From Guadua angustifolia (taxonomy: Eukaryota > Streptophyta > Magnoliopsida > Poales > Poaceae), in contig CM070500.1 in the NCBI GenBank assembly GCA_036346375.1, positions 69,134,525 to 69,198,524 on the forward strand: 64,000 bases of DNA. The letters run 5' to 3'. Shown here piece after piece: positions 29,887 through 40,318 of the stretch. The position numbers were made by a program, and so were the translations under genes. Position 1 is the stretch's first letter. The number at the start of each line of letters is the position of its first letter. Under the pieces are notes generated by a model that worked only from the letters and a program-made list of their open reading frames with translations, searched no databases and was not told where the DNA came from.

Positions 29887-31815
29887 CATCATGTGTTGAT
29901 GGTGTTCCGTGATTAATTAAGGACAAATGAATAGTTCTTAAGTATAATGAAGGATGTGTTGCATTATTGAACTTGAGACACACTTAAATCATTCAAATTG
30001 TTTTAGGTTGTGCTCAATTGATCTAAAGGCATCCGTTATGTGTTAATGGAGTGCAAGAGATAATTGGGACAACCATGCATCTTGAACTAACAAATTTCAT
30101 GAGTTATGTTTGAGTTAGGTTAAGTCCAAGGATGAATGAAAACGGGACAAGGACGGCATTATGAGGTGATGAAAGTCAAGAGTGGATCCCGAAGATAAAG
30201 AGGAGTCGAGTGATGATCCCGGGGGAGTATAAGTGAAGATCATAAAGACCCCAAAGGGGTTTGCTTGCGTGCGACGGCGAAGGTATAACTAGATAGGCTA
30301 AGGACTTTGTAGTCTTTGAGTCTAGTTTTTATCGTCGTACTATTAAGAGGGGTTGTCTCCTAACTAGAGCTTCATCATGTGTTGATGATCTCAATCCTAC
30401 GTTCACTCGAGCTCAAATCATTTGGATTTGATTTTTGCATAAGGGTTAACCATTTGGCATGTGTTGCGAATGGGTTAAGCTTATGCTTGGTTGTTGTTGG
30501 TTTATACTCTGATTTGCATGTGTTACAAAGAGGAAGAGCATATGCATTTGGTTTTCACATAATGCTTTGATTTGCATGTGTTGCAAATAGGATAAGCAAT
30601 ATGCGTTGGCTTTCGCGTGAAGTTCACTTTTGCATGTGTTGCAAATGTTGAAGCTTCATGTTTTGTTTTCATTTACAAAACAATCCTTCTAAAACATGTG
30701 GTTACTTGGGGCTAAGTTTTGCATGTGTTGCAAAAGGTGAGAGCTCATGCATTGTGTTTGACTTGTGGTGGATCATGTGTTGATCATCACAAAGGCTAAG
30801 TAAAGTTTATGGTTTGTGTTTGCAAAATGTGTTTTTACAAAATGTTGTTTTGTTATTTGCAAAAGTGGTTTGCAAATAAGCTAGAGGTTATGGGTTTCAA
30901 TCCTAGAGTATGCGTTGGCATTTGCAAATGTGTTTTGCAAAGTGTCGGGATCATGTGTTGATCCTTACATGGCTAGAGGATTGATCTTATAGCTTTCGGG
31001 TTATTTGCAAATGTGTTTTGCAGAAGTTATTTTGATCATGAGTTGATCATCATGGCTCAATATTTGATGTTAGTGACTCTTTATAGTTTGTAGTCATGCC
31101 TTTGATCAAGTCTATTTGAGAGATTTCGAAAAATCATATTTTAGACTTGAATGACTACATTAGAGTTTGGTTTTGGTGATATTTAAAAATATCTATGGTT
31201 GCTTAAATCTTGAAAATGGGTGGAGAAAAATCACCCAAATCGGAGTTCGGAGTAAAAAGTTATGAGTGTTTTGTGTATGCAGTGAGTGGTGTGGCCAGCC
31301 ACCTCGGTGTGACCGGATTTCGTCTGGTAGGGCTCCCTCCGTCTTGACCGGACCTCGGTCTTGACCGGACCTTCTCCGGTGCGATTTTTCCAGAAGGTTG
31401 TTTTTGTGTTTTTGAGGGCGGTGCAACCGGACGGAGTCTGGTGCGACCGGGCCTCTTCCGGTGTGACCAGCCATGCAACGGTCTGATTTCCGACCGTTAC
31501 CCTGTGATGTGTGGTCGGACCGAACTGGGGCCGGTCAGACTGGCCTCTCTGCCCGAAAAGTGGGTTTTTGCCCCCAACGGCTAGTTTTCTTTGGTGGGGT
31601 ATAAATAGACCCCTTGGGGGGCTTGGGGCAAGTGTTGCTGTCTTGGTTGAGGGTTTGGGTGAGTTGTTGCATGTGTTGCACACTCCCATTTGAGTTTTGA
31701 GCTAAAGAGTGAGACAAATTGCATGTGTTGCAATTATGAGTGAATTGAGTGGCCTCTTGTGCATGTGTTGCACTTGAGGGAGGTCCTTGTGCATGTGTTG
31801 CACTTGGTGATCACC
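29887..31815. repeat. Array of interrupted palindromes with constant 5-nt centre
   Basis: Eighteen inverted repeats with a 5-nt centre were found by reading. Centres begin at 29892, 30039, 30378, 30460, 30519, 30577, 30635, 30724, 30776, 30864, 30929, 30954, 31012, 31039, 31672, 31724, 31764 and 31794. Sixteen centres are TGTGT, one TGAGT (31039), one AGTGG (30864). Arms differ and co-vary, for example CATCA/TGATG, TCATCA/TGATGA, GGATCA/TGATCC, TTTGCAAA/TTTGCAAA, AATTGCA/TGCAATT and GTGCA/TGCAC. Several extend imperfectly to about 20 bp. Confidence 0.9.
31600..31607 (+). promoter_or_regulatory. TATA box of the long LTR
   Basis: TATAAATA in the context TGGGG...GACCCC, typical of plant LTR promoters. 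Fourteen of the palindromes are upstream of it. Confidence 0.75.
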
Positions 31816-32412
31816 GGATGCGCATTCGTTGTGCAAGGTGAAGTTCAAGCGAAGGAGCGGCTTATTTCTCTTGGAGGTTGCCGACTCTAGGCAGCGTGGC
31901 GTCGTCTTGTGAGGAGCTCTCAAGGTGTGAGAAGCTTTGGCGAAGTTTGTGAAGGTTCGGGTTGAGCCTCTGCAAAGCGTGAAAAACCACGACTAGTGGA
32001 AAGAGGCGGGTGCTCGAGCGGGAGCCGGTCCAAGTGGTTGGGCTTGCCTCAACGTGGACTAGGGGTGACCGGCAAGTCTCCGAACACCACGAAAAAATAT
32101 CGTTTGTCCCTTGTCTCTTTTATATTCAAGCGTTTACATTATTGTATATTTATCAATTGCTTGAATGTATTAGAATTGCTTAGTATTAATTGATTGTTCA
32201 ATTTAGCAATTCTAGTGTAGAGACTTAATTTAGTTAGTGCACTAGTGAGCCTAGTTGATTTAGGCTTTAATTGTCAAAACCTATTTATAAACTTCGCATA
32301 TATCTTTGTTTAGGTTTTGACTTAGGGGTGTATTAGAGCGAATTGTTTAGTGAGCGATCGAATTTCGTAAAACGCCTATTCACCCCCCTCTAGGCGCATC
32401 CTCGACCCTACA

Positions 32413-33785
32413 ATGGTTTGGGAGCGGAAAAGTTGGAGGTTTGTCCCAGTGCAGATGCGTGGGATCTGTGTAAAGTAGTGCTCTAATTATATTTGTAGTG
32501 AGTTTGCTTTTTACGGAATTTGTGCCAATGGTTTTCATACTCATTATAATTGATGGCACTCCAACCTTGTCCTTTGATCTGCACCAATGTGATTTCACCT
32601 AGTCTGTTGTAGATTGGAATAATCTTGGTGGTTGCTTTTGAACATAACACCAGATCACTTGCTTTCATTTTATTTGCATCGTTCATGTTTGTAGATTGTA
32701 ATGGCTCTTAGCCGTCATTTTGGTCCATGCTCTCTTTACTATGGAGGAGTTGTGGAGTCTTTTGATTTGATGAACTTTGAATTCCCATGCTACTTTTGAA
32801 GAATGATCGATTGACTCTTCTGGTTTGGGTTGTGGGCTCGGGATAGTAATCAAATGGCGAAAGATTACACAACTCTCATGACTCTTCTGAAGCGGCGAAA
32901 GATCGAACCACCGCGGAGGTACTAGTTCTATTACTCTCCTTTGTTTCTTGCTATCCTTTCATGTTCCGTGTGATCGATTCATGATTCGAAGGGCTTTGGA
33001 ATGTGACAATGTTCTAGTTGATGACTTGGTAAAATTTGTATTCTTGGTAGTTGTCGTGAATTAATCTATGTTGCGAGATGTGAATTTATCAAAGCGGTAA
33101 TATTTCTAATGCATTAGTTTTTCTCTGTATGAGCGGTATGTCAAAATGAGAATTTGTTATCTGAACATCAAATCTTGTTGACTCCAAAAAAAGTTGGAGA
33201 TGCAATGCATTGCCTATTGGTATAATTTCTTGAAGTGGCGCAGATAACTTTGTCTTGCAAAGTAGACTATGCCGATTAGCCAAGGTCATTAGCATAGTGT
33301 TGCGAGATCATTTTCAACTCTAATGGATGAATATGTTAGCTTGCGGTTTTACGCATTACGATTGTGTAGCGTGTATCAATATTTTGATAGTATTCTTCTC
33401 TTTGAAAAATGCTATTTGGGAATGTGCTCAATTATGTTTCAATCTAGTTGACAACTATCTAACTTATCTTTTGATTTACTCATTTGAATCGGTTCTATAC
33501 TTCTATTGTCTTAAAATGGTGACATGGGACAAAATAAACCAAATAGTGTTGGTTTTGAAAGGAAGAAAATAAAATAATACAAATCTTGTAGAAAGTCGAA
33601 CTCGAAGCGTCCAGCTTACAAAAACACAAGGGAGCAATACAAATGTTCTATTCTTTATGCATAGAAATTTGACTCAATTTTAATTTTTGGAGTTATTTAA
33701 ATTTTTGTGAATTAATTAAAATTTATTTGCATTTAATTGAGTTTATCGATTTTTTGGGAATTATCTGGATTTAATTAAAATTAAT
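32413..33785. other. Spacer with one unrecognised minus-strand frame
   Basis: The minus-strand frame 32483-32686 (67 residues: MNDANKMKASDLVLC, then GEITLVQIKGQGWSAINYNE and HWHKFRKKQTHYKYN) looks coding in composition but matches nothing I know; it could be the C-terminus of a gene cut by the LTR at 32412. From 32700 to 33580 I see no gene. From 33590 the AT-rich start of the next LTR-like segment probably begins. Confidence 0.35.
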
Positions 33786-33788
33786 TTA

Positions 33789-34012
33789 GGCCCGTTTGAG
33801 TGCGGTTCGATTCTAGTAAAGCGAAGCGGTTCGGATTCTTGGTAGAAATGTTTGGTAGAATCGAATCCGGAGGAGCGGGTTGCTAGCCGATTCGACCACA
33901 GCGTGTAAAAATCGAAACAATTAAGCTTTGAAGCGTTAAGTCCTATTCCGTTTGGTTGGATTTATTTGATTCTAGGAGAAAGCAGTCAGGTTCCAAGTTG
34001 CCAAACGGGGCC
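33789..34012. mobile_element. Tourist-like MITE (PIF/Harbinger type)
   Basis: 224 bp bounded by TTA on both sides (33786-33788 and 34013-34015). The left end is GGCCCGTTTGAGTG; the right end is CCAAACGGGGCC, an imperfect inverted match. A TTA duplication and a GGCC(C)CGTTTG terminus fit non-autonomous PIF/Harbinger elements. The inside is non-coding and GAAGCGG/CGAATCCG-rich. Confidence 0.75.
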
Positions 34013-34289
34013 TTAGATTATCCTTCTCTTGAAAAATTAAGTATCAGAAAAGATAATTATCAAAAATAAAGAAAAATATTTTATTTAGGCTCAAAATGCT
34101 CTGAAATATTTTCTGGAATTTTTCTAGAATTTTTCGGGTATTTTTAGTGCCTTAAATAATTCTTTTGAATTTTTGGATTTATTTTATTGATAAAATCGGG
34201 AAAATCCATTAGCTACAGTGTCGGGCCGAGCCCAACAACGTGCTTATTACGAGAAAACCCTAGCGCCATGATTCCAAGCCGTCGCGATT

Positions 34290-35410
34290 CGATCGGTGGT
34301 TATGGATGAGCAGCGTCGCTCTTGGCGTGGAGTCGTTGGATCGATGAAGTGGCCGTCGAGGATCTCGCCACATGGCACCGTATCGTCGAACCGTTATTCA
34401 ATCAGCGCCGTTGGATCGCGATCGAACGGCGGGATGTCAACAAGCGATCTCGGAGTCTTGGCGATATGCACCCGTCGCCGCGATGAGCAGCCGTGGATCT
34501 TGTTAGGGATTTTGCGCACAACCCAAGGCATGTCCGAGCCGGTGATAAAGCCCATGACGCGCAGCACTTCCTTCCGTTCGTTTTGCCCCCTCACTCAAGC
34601 TCTGCCATCCACCGTAGACCCCGCCCGAGCTCGCCGTAGTAGCTACTCTCCTCTCCTCGGTTCTTCCTTGAGTTTCGCCATCCTCCGTCACTCTCCACCG
34701 CCATCGAGACTTGCTCCGAGACCGCCGGGCCAAGACGCGTCCAGTGGGTCCATTCTTCACGCCGGAGAAGCTTCATAGCGCCGTCGAGCCGGTCGTCTTC
34801 CTCGTCTCCGGTCTTCGGGAGCTGCTGCGCCACCGCCATCTGCCCCGAGCTTCAGCCACCGTCGGATCTCCATCGCTAGGCTCAGGTAACGCCACGTCTC
34901 CTTCTCTGTAGCGCTAGACCAGATCGACTTTAGTTGAAAATGGCCATCGGATTCTCATCCAATGAACGAGGTAGCGCCACGTCTCTCCCCGTAGAGATAT
35001 GTTAAATAAGCATCGGTTGATCTCAGCCGTCGGATGGTAATCGTGCGGCTCTGGTCAGGCCGCGTAGGCTTGTGAATAGGAAACCGCTCGGTATAGCTCC
35101 GCCGTTGGATCGTCATCCGACCGCTCCGGTGCATCCACGTAGCGGCAGTTGCAGCGTTTGATAAAGGCCGTTAGATGATCATCGTCTGGTTCTGTAAGCC
35201 CGTATCCGTAGGTAGATGCATTTATTCTTGGCCGTTGGATCTCCGATCTATGGTCGAGATCTTACCACGTATCCGTCCGGTAGCCCAGCCGCGAGGAATC
35301 ATAGCCGTCGATGCTTGGATGATCGGTCCGGATGATGCCACGTGGGTCTGGTGAATAGTGTTCTGCTCGGGTAACCGCATCCGTTAGATCTTCGATCTAG
35401 GGCTGTGATC
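34290..35410. repeat. Degenerate self-complementary GCCGTTGGAT units
   Basis: At least eight units, each opening with CCGTYGGAT or a variant and closing with a complementary ATCCGACGG-like arm: near 34405, 35036, 35102, 35170, 35232, 35305 and 35385 among others (for example TTAGATC-TTC-GATCTA and TTGGATCGTCATCCGA). Each is followed by a GCCACGT or CCACGT word. Confidence 0.65.
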
Positions 35411-35531
35411 TTGCCACCTGGCCGCATACAAGCGTTTACATTATTGTATATTTATCAGCATGACGTCACCCGAGGGTCCACGTGTCAGTGGCCGAGAGAG
35501 ACGTGGCAGTCCCTGGTGCTGACACGTGTCA
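35339..35531. promoter_or_regulatory. Cluster of ACGT-core sites (G-box / TGACGTCA)
   Basis: CACGTG at 35339-35344, TGACGTCA at 35461-35468, CACGTG at 35479-35484, ACGTGGCA at 35501-35508 and the 12-bp palindrome TGACACGTGTCA at 35520-35531. ACGT-core palindromes are binding sites of plant bZIP and bHLH factors; ACGTGGC is the core of ABA-response elements. Further CCACGT words lie at 34897, 34977, 35137 and 35271. Confidence 0.6.
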
Positions 35532-37233
35532 CGCCGAGTGGATTAACCGGATTTTCAGTAGGAAAATAAAAGGATTAATTCGGTTATTTCTTTATTTGAA
35601 TTTCAGAAAACTTGCAAATGCTATAACTTTTGCGTTTTAACTCGGAATTGGGTGATTCCAGTTCCTAAAAATTTGTAAAAATGTGAGCTATTTATTAGTG
35701 AATGTTATTGAATAATTTGGGAGGAATAGATAATGCCCCTACCTTGTTTATGTCACCTTGTTAATACTAATTGTATGCCCTGAAAACCTTGTCACCCTAA
35801 GATGTAATTAGCGTTGGTTTCTATATTAATGCCAACACGGGAGGCTAGACCGTGATTAGCTGCTTAGTATGCTTATGTGCGTGAATGACTTCGAATTCGC
35901 AAAAGAATATTGACTAAACAATTATGGAACGCATTTTAGAATAATGCGATGATGTCATGAGATGGAATTGGGGGTAGCGGCCTGTGTGGTCCTACTCATA
36001 CAATGACGTGGGCATTGGCATATGTTGCATAAATGCAAACCCGGGGTGGGAAATGATTTGGACCGAGGCAAGTGGCAAGAAGGCTTCGTGCCAGGTGGGC
36101 CTGTGTGGCAATGGGATGAATTGTGAGGGTTAAGGCTGTGTGCCGTGAAATGTAAAATGGATGTCTTGCCCAGGACAGTTAAGGATTTCACCTGGCGAGC
36201 CTTTGAACTGAGTTTCTCGTACAACCACTTGTCTGGAATGGGACGGACCTAGTTTAGTAAGGTTCTAATATCTTTCCTTTGACACCTCGGGGCGACAGTT
36301 ACACCAAAATGTAACCGTATGGGGGAGTGCACCTGTGCTGCGGCTTGGTACCCATCCAACTGTATTCGCCTGTTCTAAACTTTGGCTCTGTGTGAGGGAA
36401 GTGTTAGAAAGGCAATACTGGAGAGGTTCACTGGTTAAGTGTTAGTCTCTGAAAGACTTTGTTGCAATCAATCACCTGTGTGGTGAGCGACTGTATCCTG
36501 TGGGTAAAGTGTACAACCTCTGCAGAGTGTGTGTTAAATCTATTCGAATAGCCGCGTCCGCGGTATTGGACAATGCTCGGGGATTACAGTCAAGGGTTAG
36601 ATTTTCACAAAACAAGAATGTGGAATGGGTCGCTGTGTGCCAAAGACTGATAAATCAAACTAGGGCTGTGTGCCAAACTCTTGGAAACGAATGGAGAAAT
36701 TAATTATTATGATATTGGTTTTACTGCTTTTAATCTAATTAAGAGTATCTGTTAAAAGAAATGCTGCTTTATGCAAAATAACCATTCAAGCCTTTCCTTT
36801 GGAATAAGCCATGCATGTAGTAATAGAACTGCATTGTGCATAACTTGTTGAGTATGTTGTATACTCACCCTTGCACCGACAAAAACCTCAGAAGAAGCTG
36901 TGCCAGCTTGGGAGGAGGAGTTCATCGAAGGCCAGGAGAATTAGGGGTTAAGCCTCGTCGGTTGCCTGTGGCTACGAGGGGTTTCATTACCATACTTTTG
37001 CTTCCGCTATTGAACTTGTGCTACTTTGGTATTTATCGCCCTACGTGGCGAATTATTGTTAAGTGACCATAAGGTCTTGTAACTCGTTATTATTCACGTT
37101 TGGAGTACTTTATTATTAATTCCGCTGTGTATGATTGTGGTACTTCAACCTGTTATTCCTGTGTGTACTAGCATGATCCTGGACTAGTACAGAATACACA
37201 GAGGGTCCGGATTTGCAGATTCGGGTCGCGACA

Positions 37234-37341
37234 GTTACTCGCAAAGGATACTGGCAGTTTGACATCAGAGATCTTCTTATTGGTGGCCACTTAATTGGCT
37301 TCTTTGTCAGTAATGCAAGAATCAAATGGAATTGGGTCATT
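37234..37341 (+). pseudogene. Exon fragment of a plant aspartic proteinase (phytepsin-like)
   Basis: Directly after the LTR end the plus strand reads VTRKGYWQFDIRDLLIGG followed by HLIGFF. KGYWQF-(D/N)-x-x-D-x-LIGG is a signature of plant vacuolar A1 aspartic proteinases, lying a little before the second catalytic Asp. After GFF (37305) comes GTCAGT, a plausible intron donor, and the reading then departs from the family. The catalytic exon is not in the window. Either the LTR inserted into the exon of an old gene, or the exon was carried here. Confidence 0.65.
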
Positions 37342-37380
37342 TGATCATGTAGCGCGACCTATCATTTTGTCATAATGACA

Positions 37381-37725
37381 CAACATTTTTCGGTTAGTTT
37401 CAAATTTTAAAATTTAAATTTTAAATTTCCGTATTTAAAAATAGCCATTCGAATTTTAAATTCCTGCTAAAATAAATTTTAAATTTTTGTTTTTAAAAAT
37501 AGCCGTTCGAATTTTCCTGCTAAAAAATAAATGTTGCTCATATGGCGGTCATGAAATATCATTATAATATAGGATGGGGAAAATATGGAGTGTGATTTGG
37601 GGAATACTGTTGGAGAAGGAAGAGATATAGGGAATGAATTTTTTAGGAAATTCTATATATAGGAATATAGGGATCAGATTTAGAATCTTGTTGGAGATGG
37701 AATCTTGATAGACATGGCCTAAGTA
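37381..37725. repeat. AT-rich duplications and a MITE-like segment
   Basis: A unit TTTAAAAATAGCCRTTCGAA plus a CTGCTAAAA word occurs twice (37434-37472 and 37492-37528). From 37550 to 37725 lies a segment ending GTTGGAGATGG ... CATGGCC that resembles 25922 onward in reverse; possibly one family of non-autonomous elements. No gene. Confidence 0.45.
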
Positions 37726-38299
37726 TGGAAAGTCCAAAGAGGTGTGTGTCTTCGATGAATCTACCAACAGCTCGGATTCAGCAGTTCGAGATCAACTTAG
37801 GGCACAATGTTAACATGGGACTACAAGAAAACTTGCTCGTATACTTGTCACCATCTTGTCTGCAATGTAACACCTAAACACGTGTAACTATTCTAAATGA
37901 CTTTGCCATCACCTTTTTTAGTAAGGGTATTAAGACTTAAGATTTGTTTGCCCTCATTCACCTTTTGCTTTGGCTCTCCTGTTATAATATATACTAGCCA
38001 GGGTACGCGTTATGTTGTGTCGTGTGACGCTGCGCCGTGTGAAATTTGAAAAATTCAGTCGCGCGATGAAAAATCTTTGTGGTACTCTAGATGCAATTGC
38101 TTAGGGCATAAATGTTCGTATTTCATGACCCTCTCATCAGACAAACTGTTGCCTCAATGCATCTAGAATGTTTTGATATTGAATTACAAAATCTATAATT
38201 GGTTGTGTTTTATAAATGTCATTGCATAAATATCTAAGGAGAATAAAATTTCGAACATCAGATACTATTCATAGAAGTTCTACCAAGAGAGTTAGGGGG
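37726..38299. other. Spacer, no gene recognised
   Basis: Ordinary AT-leaning DNA with GTACGCGTTATG and CGTGTGACGCTGCG words near 38003-38035. It probably includes the remaining part of the CACTA whose end follows. Confidence 0.35.
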
Positions 38300-38597
38300 A
38301 AAAGGATATCACCGACGATTCTATTGAAAACTGTTTGTGATAATTTTATCACAGACGGTTCTAATTAAAAACCATCTATGATTACCTACCATCAGAGATG
38401 GTTTTATCGTAGAATCGTCTAAGACAAAAGATTATCACAGACGGTTTGTAGATAGAATTGTCTCTAATATTAGTTTCTTGATGGTTGGCCAGCGATGATG
38501 TGCCTTCTTATCACTAACATGTTTTTGCAGACGGTTCACAAACCATCAGTGATGAGTATTCCGAACCGTCTGTGATAAGCTTTTTTTGTAGTAGTGT
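38300..38597. repeat. CACTA terminal region, second family
   Basis: Six or more words of AACCGTCTGTGAT or its complement (38330-38580) and a terminus TTTTTTTGTAGTAGTG ending at 38597. The coding reading of a gypsy gag starts immediately at 38599, so the border is sharp and the CACTA end lies inside gag. The left end of this element was not found. Confidence 0.75.
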
Positions 38598-38598
38598 C

Positions 38599-39671
38599 TA
38601 TTCTTGGCTTAAGCCAACTAAGAAAAATCAGAAAATAAAATACGCCTTTGGTATCTCTAAGTGTGATCGCATTTTTGACCTACTATTACAAGAAAAAGAT
38701 TATACGATTTCCTGAGGGATATGTCATAGCATTGGCTGATGAGATTAAAAAGTGAATGTATTGCAAGTGGTATCATTCTTTTTCTCATAATACTAACAAT
38801 TTTAATATTTTTTGACAATAAATACAATCAAATATAACGATGGCTGACTCAAGTTGTGGAGGAGCCGACGATGCAAGTTGATGCCAATCCCTTTTCAATA
38901 AACATGGTTCAATGCTCTGGAAAAGGAAAAGAGCTAATGCAAGATGAAAGGTCAAAGGTTGCTCAATATGTTAATATTCAATCGACTTCTAGCAGCAAGG
39001 AGACCCTAAAAATTACAGTCATTTCACTGCAGATAGAGATCGACCATGAAGGAAAAAGCTCAAGGACCGTTAAACCCAATGGTGACATGCAAATTGACAG
39101 ATGGTGTAAGACAGAAAACTTATCAACACCACAACAGCCGATTCAGAAACCCAAGCCAACTTTTCCCAATTGCTTGAAAAATACTAAAGAAGAAACAATA
39201 GGCCATGTTATCTTGCGTGTTGGCTAGACAACCTATATTGTCTGATAATTTGGAGAGAGCTCGCCGACGATGTCTCTTCTGGCAATTTTGTTGGGAGAGA
39301 GGATCGGCTTTGCCATCGCAGTACACATGCCCGATGGAACATCACCCTCAAGATGACTGGCCAAGGCGATTGGCTAAAGACAAAATATCTAAGCCGGTCT
39401 AAGACTATTACGATAAAAAGTTAGAAAGGTGATCCATGAAACCATTTCTGCACCAAATCAGGCCCAAGTAAAAGCAAAAGAAGGGTCAAGCTCCACAACT
39501 CAAGTTGATCTGGCTAGAAAAATAAGAAAGACGATTGAACCAAAGCTGAGGTGGTGTCCTCTGGATCTTAGCCGATCGCAACGCAGACGACTTCAATGGC
39601 TAAGAACCCAAGAGATGAGGGAAACCGAACAAGAAAAACAGAGAGATCAAGTTTTCAATGACCTTCAGTAG
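38599..39671 (+). pseudogene. RIRE2/Tat-like gypsy gag, C-terminal half
   Basis: Begins YSWLKPTKKNQKIKYAFGIS followed by KCDRIFDLLLQEKDYTIS, then a decayed C-x-W-H knuckle (YCKWYHSFSHNTNN). The frame 38856-39227 reads EEPTMQVDANPFSINMV and GKGKELMQDE; 39429-39671 reads DLARKIRKTIEP, LRWCPLDLSRSQRRRLQWL. This order is that of grass RIRE2-type gag. Many stops. The N-terminal half is cut off by the CACTA end. AT-rich codon use, unlike the younger gypsy at 45.9-54.9 kb. Confidence 0.82.
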
Positions 39672-39829
39672 ATTAAAAGTGTTAAAAAGGAGTGGAGCAA
39701 AATAGGAGCTAGTTGAAGAAGAATTTGATTTAGCTGATGACTTAGGTTCACCTATGATGTGGGATGACACTCCACCGATGAACATCAATATGGCATTTAT
39801 ATTACCGACTGAATACAAAATAAGAACTA

Positions 39830-40318
39830 TATTGGCCAAGGAGACATTTGCTCAACTTTGCTTAGGGGCTCAAGATGTAGTCTTTGAGAAGCCTCACGAT
39901 GCTCATCGGTATCTAAAGCCGTATACCTAAAAGGCACTTTAACGGTAAGCCAATATCAAGGATACTTGTTGATGGCGGAGCAACTGTCAACTTAATGCCA
40001 TACACTACCTACAAAAAGCTGGGAAAGTCCGATGAAGATCTTATTAAAACTAATATGATTTTAAATGATTTCATAGGTGATCCCACTGAGGCAAGGGGGG
40101 TTATTGTGATGGAATTAACAGTCGGTAGCAAAACATTGCTGACTACTTTCTTTGTAGTCGACGCCAAAGGTAACTACACTGTCCTACTTGGGCGAGATTG
40201 GATTCATACTAATTACTGCATACTGTTGACTATTCATCAAATGCTCATTCAGTGGAACGGGGATGAGGTTGAAGTCATTCAAGCCGATACATCGGCTCAT
40301 ATTGCCATGGCCAGTTAA
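39830..40318 (+). pseudogene. Gypsy protease
   Basis: Two frames: QDVVFEKPHDAHRYLKPLY (about 39870-39930), then VDGGATVNLMPYTTYKKLGK (from about 39970; the catalytic motif is normally D-S/G-G and here reads VDGGA), followed by ARGVIVMELTVGSKTLLTTF and NYTVLLGRDWIH (40180-40210) with the conserved flap/C-terminal LLGRDW. The longest frame 39995-40318 is open. It would release Gag and Pol products; one frameshift separates it from gag. Confidence 0.82.

Larger units (their letters stand above)
29204..32412 (+). repeat. Long Sirevirus-like LTR (3.2 kb)
   Basis: Starts TGTAAG after a polypurine tract and ends CCCTACA. The last 40 bases share CGCCTATTCACCCCC and CTCTAGGCG with the end of the LTR at 16325-17860, which ties it to the same lineage. 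TATAAATA lies at 31600-31607; palindromes fill the region upstream and some of the region downstream. The length is about twice that of the other Sirevirus LTR here. No partner LTR is in the window, so it is either the 3' LTR of a truncated element or a nearly solo LTR. Confidence 0.72.
33586..37233 (+). repeat. Probable long Ty3-gypsy-type LTR with nested MITE
   Basis: The right end GGGTCCGGATTTGCAGATTC followed by GGGTCGCGACA (37233) is a typical 3' end of long grass gypsy LTRs. The interior has the usual non-coding features: AT-rich TTAATTAAAATT words (33700-33790), a GC-rich part with CCGTTGGAT repeats (34290-35410), ATAACTTTTGCGTTTTAACTC (35622), and GTGTG-rich text (36000-36500). The left border is uncertain; no 5-bp target duplication was found, and TGTCGG at 34219 is an alternative start. 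Probably a solo LTR. It abuts an aspartic proteinase exon. Confidence 0.5.

Noticed and set aside
29887..31815. CRISPR-like array
   Set aside because: The repeated element is a 5-nt centre with variable arms and uneven spacing, in a plant LTR. No constant repeat of CRISPR length exists.
34219..34224. TGTCGG as the start of the gypsy-type LTR ending CGACA at 37233
   Set aside because: Flanking five bases (TACAG and GTTAC) do not match, and typical LTR-like AT-rich text extends further left.
38680..38702. CTATTACAAGAAAAAG as a CACTA start
   Set aside because: It falls in frame within gag (IFDLLLQEKDY), so it is coding sequence, not a terminus.
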